From Bacteroidota bacterium (lineage in GTDB: Bacteria; Bacteroidota; Bacteroidia; Cytophagales; Hymenobacteraceae): 7,500 nucleotides of DNA. The position numbers and the translations under genes are program-made. The DNA is taken from contig JAFADQ010000214.1 of assembly GCA_023424725.1 (NCBI GenBank), positions 1-7,500 of the forward strand. The letters are read 5' to 3'. Positions 1 through 7,500 of the stretch are shown piece by piece (positions within the stretch are counted from its first letter, which is position 1; every line of letters begins with the position of its first letter). Under the pieces are notes generated by a model. The model was not told where the DNA came from. It saw nothing but the letters and a program-made list of their open reading frames with translations, and ran no database searches.

Positions 1-378
1 CTCTATCTCTTCATCCGACAGGTTTCCGGCTTCTTCCATTTGCGCGCGCTGCATTTCCATGGCGCGATCCATCAGGCCTGTATCTATAAATTTTATATTT
101 ATATACGTAAAGATTCCGCTTAAAACACCCGCTACCATGGCCGTAAGCGTACCAAGGCCAAGGCCCTGGGCATAACTCATATAACCTTCGTTATTTTTCT
201 TGTAATCGCGATAAGCCAAAATTATTGCCAGCAGCAAAAACACATAGCTAAACATGCCAATCTTGCTCATCGTCATATCGGCGAATTGCAGAATAAGCGA
301 GTAAATAATAATAAGCAGCCCGGCCATTAAGCCATAGCGCAGCGCGATGGGCATTTTTTTAGGTTCTTCGGTGTACAT
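1..378 (-). CDS. DUF4199 family membrane protein, C-terminus cut by the window edge
   Basis: The reading frame from the ATG at 378 stays open for 126 codons to the window edge, so the protein is incomplete at its C-terminus. I translated it by hand: it begins MYTEEPKKMPIALRYGLMAG. Three hydrophobic segments are visible, at about residues 12-32, 42-56 and 72-93, followed by a charged Met- and Glu-rich stretch (about 103-126) that in this family precedes a last TM helix, presumably outside the window. The segment YMSYAQGLGLGTLTAMVAG (residues 66-84) fits the Gly-rich second half of DUF4199, a family of small inner-membrane proteins of unknown function common in Bacteroidota. The gene starts 12 bases after the stop of the neighbouring DUF4199 gene, so it is almost certainly co-transcribed with it. 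No Shine-Dalgarno sequence is seen. An in-frame TAA at 393-391 lies just upstream, so no earlier start is possible. Function is unknown. Confidence 0.85.
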   Translation of the reverse strand, partial: MYTEEPKKMPIALRYGLMAGLLIIIYSLILQFADMTMSKIGMFSYVFLLLAIILAYRDYKKNNEGYMSYAQGLGLGTLTAMVAGVLSGIFTYINIKFIDTGLMDRAMEMQRAQMEEAGNLSDEEIE

Positions 379-390
379 AGTGTATGTAAT

Positions 391-945
391 TTAGTGTTTT
401 TCGGTGTTTCTTTTTCTGAAGAAGAATGCGAGTATAAGCGAAATTATTATGCCAAATACAATCTTCTGAAAAAAATCGTCGAATGCGAGCGAGCCAGGCG
501 TGATTTTATTTATTTCTTCGGCCATGCGGGTTAGGTTTTGCTTTCCCAGTACGCCGGTTAGCTGCTCTTCCGATAGTATCAGCATTTCCTGCATTTCGGC
601 TTTATGCCTTTTTAAAACGCCCGGGCCAGATATTACCGTATACAGGTACACAAGCATAGAGCTGGTAGCCCCGCCTATAAAGCTGGTCATGCTGCCCGTA
701 CGGAATGCCGACAAATACGACAACTCTTGCGAGATCTCGAAACTTTTAAGGTAACGCAGCCCGAAAAAGATAAAAACCGGAAGCAGCATCAGAATCCAGA
801 AGCGCATTGGCCCGAACGGGTTGGCGCCGGTAAGATGGGCTACCGCTAAAATTATGGCCTGCGCGCTGGTATAAGCAATGCCAAACCTAACGGCGGTGTT
901 AATTATTGCCTGATTAATTAAAATCCTGTGATCTGTATCCTCCAT
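391..945 (-). CDS. DUF4199 family membrane protein (184 aa)
   Basis: This is a small integral membrane protein with four predicted TM segments, at about residues 18-38, 48-66, 84-106 and 160-176. It ends in a basic tail (FFFRKRNTEKH), which suggests a cytoplasmic C-terminus. Between TM3 and TM4 lies a roughly 50-residue charged, helix-prone stretch. The hallmark ELSYLSAFRTGSMTSFIGG (residues 74-92) corresponds to YMSYAQGLGLGTLTA in the next gene, so the two are divergent tandem paralogues of DUF4199. That family is widespread in Bacteroidota and has no established biochemical role. The length is typical of the family. The gene sits 24 bases after the dihydroorotase-like gene and 12 bases before the second DUF4199 gene, with no terminator between them, so all belong to one leftward operon. 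I infer that the pair may act together in the membrane; the sequence gives no catalytic residues to name. Confidence 0.88.
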   Translation of the reverse strand: MEDTDHRILINQAIINTAVRFGIAYTSAQAIILAVAHLTGANPFGPMRFWILMLLPVFIFFGLRYLKSFEISQELSYLSAFRTGSMTSFIGGATSSMLVYLYTVISGPGVLKRHKAEMQEMLILSEEQLTGVLGKQNLTRMAEEINKITPGSLAFDDFFQKIVFGIIISLILAFFFRKRNTEKH

Positions 946-969
946 GTAAAAGCTACTGCCGGGGTGTGT

Positions 970-2241
970 TTACCAGTATCTGTTTTTTGTAAACTGGCCG
1001 TTTATGCAGGTGGCAAACACCTTTCCCTTCAAAGTTACGCCATAAAATGGAGAATTATAGCTCTTAGATTCGGTTTGATTCTGCTCAAATACCCATTCTT
1101 TCTCCGGATCGAACAGGGTAAGATTTGCTTGCGCGCCTTCTTCAAGCAATGGTTGCTCCAGGCACAATATCTTTCTGGGGCCGTCGGTAAACTTCTTCAA
1201 CAAAACCTCAAGCGCCATTTCTTTTGCCATAAACGTATTGGCCACCGCAAAAGCTGTTTCGAGGCCGGTAATACCAAACTCTGCTAAATCAAACTCCAGC
1301 TCTTTTCCTTCTACGTCGTACGGCCTGTGGTCTGAAACAATCGCGTCTATTGTACTATCTGCCAGTCCGCTTTTTAATGCTTCCAGGTCAGATTCTGATC
1401 TGAAAGGCGGGCTTACCTTATAGTTGGTATCGAAAGCGGCCATGCTCTCGTCGGTAAATGCCAACTGGTGGGCGGCAATATCGCAGGTTACGTTTAGTCC
1501 GTCTCTCCTAGCCTCTTTTATGAGGCTCACAGCCCTGCGCGTAGATATTAGCGAGAAATGAATTTTGCCGCCTGTATAACGAAGCAACTGCAAATCGCGC
1601 TCCAGCATTACTTCTTCTGCCACAGCGGGCACTCCTTTAAGGCCCAGCATGGTGCTGCGTATTCCTTCGTGCATTACGCCGCCCGATGCCAGATCTTTTT
1701 GCTCTGGCCGCTGTATCACCAGGCCGTTTAAGGGCTTTACATATTCAAGGGCTTTCACTAAAACGTCGGCACGGCTTAGCGCTCTGGTACCATCTGTAAA
1801 GGCTATGGCGCCACCATGGTGCAGGTCGGTAATTTCGGTTAAATCGTTACCGCCTAAATCTACTGTTAAGGCTGCCATTGGCAAAAGCTGCACGGGCAAA
1901 TTTTTGCCCTGCGAGCGCACAAAATCTAAAGCGCCACGGCTTTGTGTAACCGGAGCTTTGGCCGGAAGAATAGCCACTTGTGTAAACCCGCCGCGTGCAG
2001 CTGCATTGGCCACCGTAAGCAGATTTTCTCTGTGCTCGAAACCTGGTTCGCCTGTAGTGGCCCTTAAATCTACCCATCCAGCCGATACGCACAAACCTGG
2101 TATATCGATCACTTCATCTGCCAATTCAATTCCGTGGTTAACAGACAATATTTTTCCATTGCCTATTACCATATCTATTTGCTGGCCATCCAGTTCGTGA
2201 CCTGGAGATATAAGCCTGATATTTTTCAGCCCTGTTTTCAT
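970..2241 (-). CDS. Dihydroorotase-like amidohydrolase lacking canonical metal ligands (423 aa)
   Basis: The protein belongs by length and landmarks to the type I dihydroorotase group of the amidohydrolase superfamily. It has an N-terminal beta-sandwich part (about 1-52), the EPGFEHRENL strand (65-74), GGVMHEG (187-193), VPAVAEE (204-210), YKVSPP (274-279), SDHRP (303-307) and GITGLETA (323-330), with a C-terminal beta part from about 365. True dihydroorotases close carbamoyl-aspartate to dihydroorotate in pyrimidine synthesis using a binuclear metal centre. Here the HxH ligands are replaced by R60 and T62, the next His by Q177 and the following one by L231. The substrate-binding Arg after HxH is G64 and the Asn of the NPP motif is S277; only D304 clearly remains. 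It is therefore probably a non-catalytic or re-purposed paralogue, comparable in principle to the inactive PyrC' that assembles with aspartate transcarbamoylase in Pseudomonas. An automatic pipeline would call it pyrC. The ATG at 2241 overlaps the upstream TGA by four bases, which fixes the start and implies coupled translation. Confidence 0.88.
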   Translation of the reverse strand: MKTGLKNIRLISPGHELDGQQIDMVIGNGKILSVNHGIELADEVIDIPGLCVSAGWVDLRATTGEPGFEHRENLLTVANAAARGGFTQVAILPAKAPVTQSRGALDFVRSQGKNLPVQLLPMAALTVDLGGNDLTEITDLHHGGAIAFTDGTRALSRADVLVKALEYVKPLNGLVIQRPEQKDLASGGVMHEGIRSTMLGLKGVPAVAEEVMLERDLQLLRYTGGKIHFSLISTRRAVSLIKEARRDGLNVTCDIAAHQLAFTDESMAAFDTNYKVSPPFRSESDLEALKSGLADSTIDAIVSDHRPYDVEGKELEFDLAEFGITGLETAFAVANTFMAKEMALEVLLKKFTDGPRKILCLEQPLLEEGAQANLTLFDPEKEWVFEQNQTESKSYNSPFYGVTLKGKVFATCINGQFTKNRYW

Positions 2242-4253
2242 TTTACAAACCTAATAATAGCTGTCTCGGCTGCCAAAGCAATCAGCACGATTATTAAACA
2301 ATAAATCCAAAGCGGCTTGCCTTTTGTTTGCTCACGGTACTTTTTAGCGAATTCGGCTCCTGTACCAGCCTCATGCACTACCACATTGGGGAAATCGGAT
2401 GTTAATTCTTTCAGCTCCTGAGCCGAGTATTGTTCCAGGAAAGATTCGCGCTTATCATAGTTAAAAGCTAAAGTACGCACGTTGCCTTCCGGGCTGGCCA
2501 ATTGGTAAAAACCGGCTTCCGAGAGCTCGCCTGGCACTGTTAATATTAGCCGGTTGCCAACAATCCGCTGATCGGGCACCCACTCAACGCTATCTTTCAC
2601 TAACTTAAAAATCACTTCTTTTTCGGGCTGATCGCTTAACGGAATCTCCAGTACATTTTTACCAAACGAATAAGCGCTGAAGCTGCTGGCCTGCTGGCTT
2701 AACATGGCCAGCTTATAAAACACAGGCACAAAAAGAGCGTTTGAGGCAAAATCAGAAAAATCGGAATTTAGCGGAGCCGCGAGTAAAAAAACATTTCCTT
2801 TACCGCGTTTAAATTGAGATAAATACGCGTTGCCCCGCTTAAACCTGAGAAGGTCATTTTCTGCCCTGTTCCAGGCCAAAACGGGCTTTGCAGAAGGAGT
2901 TTGCACGCCTCTTGGAATATCTTCAAAAATTTTATCGAAAAATGGGTTTGAAATATCAGGCGTAGCAACTGCCAAATTTTCTGTTGCCGTAGCCCACGAA
3001 ACACTAATGCCGGCGCGATTAAAGAATGACTCATACGATGGTTTATCAGAATCAAGCGCCGGAACCAATAAAACTGAAGCACCGCCTTCCACCTGCCTCA
3101 ATACATTATCGACCAGGGCCTCGTTTATAGTTTGAAGCTCGTTTACAACCAGTAAATTACTATTAGCTACTTCTTCGTAATCTATGCTGGCCTCGTTTAC
3201 GGAAGAAACCTGAAACACTGGTTCGTTAGAATAAACCCTGCTGATGGAAGAGTTTGGATTGTTATTAATATTTACGATCCGGATCTGGGCAGAAGCCTGA
3301 ATTGTGAAATAATATTCGTTATCGAACGTAACCGGAAAATCTTCCAGCACGATTCGGCAGAGTTGTTCGCTATTATCAGGCAGCTGAAAACTAAAATTTA
3401 CCTTTTCTAATCCGTTTGGAGCAACCTGTACATCGAGTGTACTAACTTGTTGATTGCCCATAAAAAACTTTACATTACTACTAACTTCGTCGTTACCAGA
3501 ATTGCGAATAAAAACCGATAAATTATTGTTCTCGCCGAAACGTATAAACGCATCCGAGATCTCAATTGAATCAACAAATAAGTTTTTCTGAGTTTCTGCC
3601 GCAAAGTGTACTAAATTATATTGAACAGAAGAATCGATACCGGCAATAGACGCTGGTTTAAAGGTTGATTTCTGAAAATCAGAAAACAGGAAGGCAACGG
3701 TATTTTGTAAGTTGCCGGAACTGGATTCAATTCTGGAAAATAAACTTTGGGTCTCACGAAGATTTCCGGAAAAATCGAGACCGCTAATTTTTTGCTTTAG
3801 CTCTTCAGGATTCGAATTGGCTGTTGCACCAGAGAATGAATTATCTAAAATAGTAACCTCCGCACCCCGCTGAAATACATTTGCCAGTTCTAGCAAACCG
3901 TTTACAGAAGTAGTGAATAACGATTGGTCTGTACCCTCCACCTCAGACTGCATGCTGAATGAATTATCGGTATACAATACATATTCAGGAAACGAAGAGG
4001 CTATTTTATTAGCAGCAGGAATAAAAGGCTGTGCGAAAAGAAAAACCAGAAAGCTGATAGCGATTATCCGGCATAACAAAACCAGCAGGTGCTTCAGCTT
4101 CCGGCTTTTATTAGTTGACTGCTTTACCTCCCGCAAAAATGCGACATTAGTAAAAACAGCCCTGGATGGCCTGCGAAAATTAAAGAGGTGAATTATTATG
4201 GGTATAGCCAGGGCAGAGAGCGCCCAAAGGAAACCAGGATACAAAAAATTCAT
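2238..4253 (-). CDS. BatA-type N-terminal, VWA-like membrane protein (671 aa)
   Basis: The N-terminus starts MNFLYPGFLWALSALAIPII and continues IHLFNFRRP. This is the BatA N-terminal double-transmembrane domain (Pfam Aerotolerance regulator N-terminal), with TM1 at about 8-24 and TM2 at about 56-77. A von Willebrand A-like domain follows. The MIDAS motif DxSxS is present as D96, S98, S100 in YTDNSFSMQ; T168 (LRETQS) and D192 (FLFSDFQ) could be the remaining metal-site residues. Residues about 225-320 look like an Ig/CARDB-type beta sandwich. About 325-500 resembles the glutamine-amidotransferase-like fold often found in these proteins, with no catalytic triad evident. A final TM helix spans about 648-667. 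Most of the chain should thus be periplasmic, held at both ends. The family is linked by name to Bacteroides aerotolerance genes, but the biochemical role is unsettled. This copy is first in its operon and is not next to MoxR or BatB. The start at 4253 gives a complete BatA motif, and no Shine-Dalgarno sequence precedes it. Confidence 0.88.
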   Translation of the reverse strand: MNFLYPGFLWALSALAIPIIIHLFNFRRPSRAVFTNVAFLREVKQSTNKSRKLKHLLVLLCRIIAISFLVFLFAQPFIPAANKIASSFPEYVLYTDNSFSMQSEVEGTDQSLFTTSVNGLLELANVFQRGAEVTILDNSFSGATANSNPEELKQKISGLDFSGNLRETQSLFSRIESSSGNLQNTVAFLFSDFQKSTFKPASIAGIDSSVQYNLVHFAAETQKNLFVDSIEISDAFIRFGENNNLSVFIRNSGNDEVSSNVKFFMGNQQVSTLDVQVAPNGLEKVNFSFQLPDNSEQLCRIVLEDFPVTFDNEYYFTIQASAQIRIVNINNNPNSSISRVYSNEPVFQVSSVNEASIDYEEVANSNLLVVNELQTINEALVDNVLRQVEGGASVLLVPALDSDKPSYESFFNRAGISVSWATATENLAVATPDISNPFFDKIFEDIPRGVQTPSAKPVLAWNRAENDLLRFKRGNAYLSQFKRGKGNVFLLAAPLNSDFSDFASNALFVPVFYKLAMLSQQASSFSAYSFGKNVLEIPLSDQPEKEVIFKLVKDSVEWVPDQRIVGNRLILTVPGELSEAGFYQLASPEGNVRTLAFNYDKRESFLEQYSAQELKELTSDFPNVVVHEAGTGAEFAKKYREQTKGKPLWIYCLIIVLIALAAETAIIRFVK

Positions 4254-4625
4254 AATCTGTAAAACTACAACTTTAGAAGCTAATAGTTTAGAAGAACTAA
4301 AAGAAGGTAAAGATAAAAGTAACAGATAGCGACCTAAACAAAACTTGCGTACTTCTTAACTAACGAAAATACAGATTACTTCTTATGCATAAGAAAATGG
4401 CCCTCACAGGTTATAAAAAAATCCGTAACAAAAGGAGGCACTTGATTAATATTACTCAACAAAATCAATAACAGCCAATCCCATTTAGCAAAAGCAAAAT
4501 TGCAGAAAACGTTTAGTGGTGAATAAGTGACAGAATGGATTTTCTCCAATATTCAAAAATTATCTCTAAACATGCTTACTGTTAATAAGCGTTAAACATC
4601 TAATAACTTATAATTGCCATAACGC
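4254..4625 (-). other. Gene-free AT-rich leader between the BatA-type operon and the rRNA terminator
   Basis: I see no convincing protein or RNA gene in these 372 bases. The promoter of the leftward operon should be here. Bacteroidota promoters use TAnnTTTG at -7 and TTTG near -33. Two imperfect candidates on the minus strand are TATTTTCG (4371 down to 4364, 7 of 8 matches, no clear -33 box) and TGATTTTG (4467 down to 4460) with TTTG 21 bases upstream (4492 down to 4489). Neither is strong. The 16-bp palindrome at 4380-4395 lies just upstream of the first candidate. Nearer the gene, the octamer TTTAGAAG occurs twice on the plus strand, at 4272-4279 and 4287-4294, 15 bases apart. Whether that is meaningful is unclear. 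Confidence 0.5.
4380..4395. repeat. Perfect 16-bp palindrome, possible operator
   Basis: TTCTTATGCATAAGAA is exactly self-complementary with no spacer. It lies 127 bases upstream of the BatA-type start, within an otherwise featureless leader and just upstream of a weak -7-like element at 4371-4364. A spacer-free palindrome of this length suits a dimeric regulator binding site better than a transcribed hairpin, since there is no loop. Chance in AT-rich DNA cannot be excluded, and no regulator gene is visible in the window. Confidence 0.4.
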
Positions 4626-4658
4626 AAAAAACCCTTTACATTACTGCAAAGGGTTTTT
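4626..4658 (-). terminator. Intrinsic terminator of the rRNA operon
   Basis: An exact 11-bp inverted repeat, AAAAACCCTTT (4627-4637) and AAAGGGTTTTT (4648-4658), encloses a 10-base loop in which two more pairs can form. Read leftward, the stem ends in a run of six T (4631-4626). It begins about 8 bases after the 3' end of the 5S rRNA gene, the expected place for terminating an rRNA operon and shielding the downstream operon from read-through. The plus-strand reading also ends in five T, so it could act in both directions, though nothing is seen to be transcribed rightward into it. Confidence 0.88.
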
Positions 4659-4665
4659 AAAATAA

Positions 4666-4777
<112 letters not shown>

Positions 4778-4873
4778 TACTATTATAAGCAGCCTTATAC
4801 TGCTTAGTATACTTTTGACAGGAAAGAAAAGAGAAAGGTGAAGTTATTTAAACTTAAAGAAAACAAACTACTT
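4778..4873 (-). other. 23S-5S internal transcribed spacer
   Basis: This stretch of about 96 bases separates the rRNA genes and holds no tRNA. It contains a 7-bp inverted repeat, TAAGCAG (4786-4792) and CTGCTTA (4800-4806), with a 7-base loop, and a smaller one, AAGTT (4841-4845) and AACTT (4851-4855). Such helices are plausible signals for RNase processing of the precursor. That role is inferred from their place, not demonstrated. Confidence 0.7.

Positions 4874-7500
<2,627 letters not shown>

Noticed and set aside
928..1287. Plus-strand reading frame of 119 codons
   Set aside because: It overlaps the 3' part of the dihydroorotase-like gene and the start of the DUF4199 gene on the other strand and has no recognisable features.
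1649..2200. Plus-strand reading frame of 183 codons
   Set aside because: It is antisense to the dihydroorotase-like gene, whose protein shows clear family landmarks; the antisense product is low-complexity and matches no family I know.
970..2241. Calling this gene simply pyrC, an active dihydroorotase
   Set aside because: The metal-ligand histidines and substrate-binding residues of that enzyme are absent.
4427..4440. Minus-strand CCTCCTTTTG resembling the 16S rRNA 3' end
   Set aside because: No other 16S sequence surrounds it, and the 16S gene of this operon must lie to the right of 7500.
4432..4470. AGGAGG followed by TTG and a nine-codon frame on the plus strand
   Set aside because: The peptide is tiny, Bacteroidota make little use of Shine-Dalgarno signals, and no rightward promoter or conserved content is visible.
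4778..4873. Possible tRNA between 23S and 5S
   Set aside because: The spacer is about 96 bases, with no GTTCGA-type T-loop and no acceptor-stem pairing.

Overview
This window joins a leftward (minus-strand) protein operon to the 3' half of a leftward ribosomal RNA operon. The organism looks like a member of the Bacteroidota, probably the Cytophagales (a Hymenobacteraceae-type genome is my best guess). The reasons are two DUF4199 membrane proteins, a BatA-type N-terminal double-transmembrane protein, a dihydroorotase-like protein of the degenerate sort seen in this phylum, no clear Shine-Dalgarno sequence before any start, and the style of the 5S and 23S rRNAs. The family-level guess is inference; the phylum is fairly secure.

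Positions 1-4253 hold four genes read leftward and packed as one operon. In order of transcription they are: a 671-residue membrane protein with a BatA N-terminus and a von Willebrand A-like domain; a 423-residue dihydroorotase homologue whose start overlaps the previous stop by 4 bases (ATGA); a 184-residue DUF4199 protein 24 bases further on; and a second DUF4199 protein starting 12 bases after that, which runs off the left edge. Positions 4254-4625 are an AT-rich, gene-free leader. It holds a perfect 16-bp palindrome and probably the operon promoter. Positions 4626-4658 form the intrinsic terminator of the rRNA operon. The 5S rRNA gene (about 4666-4777) and the 3' portion of the 23S rRNA gene (about 4874 to beyond 7500) follow, separated by a spacer of about 100 bases with no tRNA. 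The 16S gene and 23S 5' end should lie to the right.

The most interesting point is that the dihydroorotase homologue has lost nearly all canonical metal ligands (both His of HxH and the two later His) but keeps the fold landmarks. It is therefore unlikely to be an ordinary dihydroorotase. Its translational coupling to a three-TM VWA-like protein and its position ahead of two small membrane proteins suggest a conserved but uncharacterised membrane-linked module in Bacteroidota. The rRNA part appears ordinary and intact; all long reading frames opposite it are spurious.
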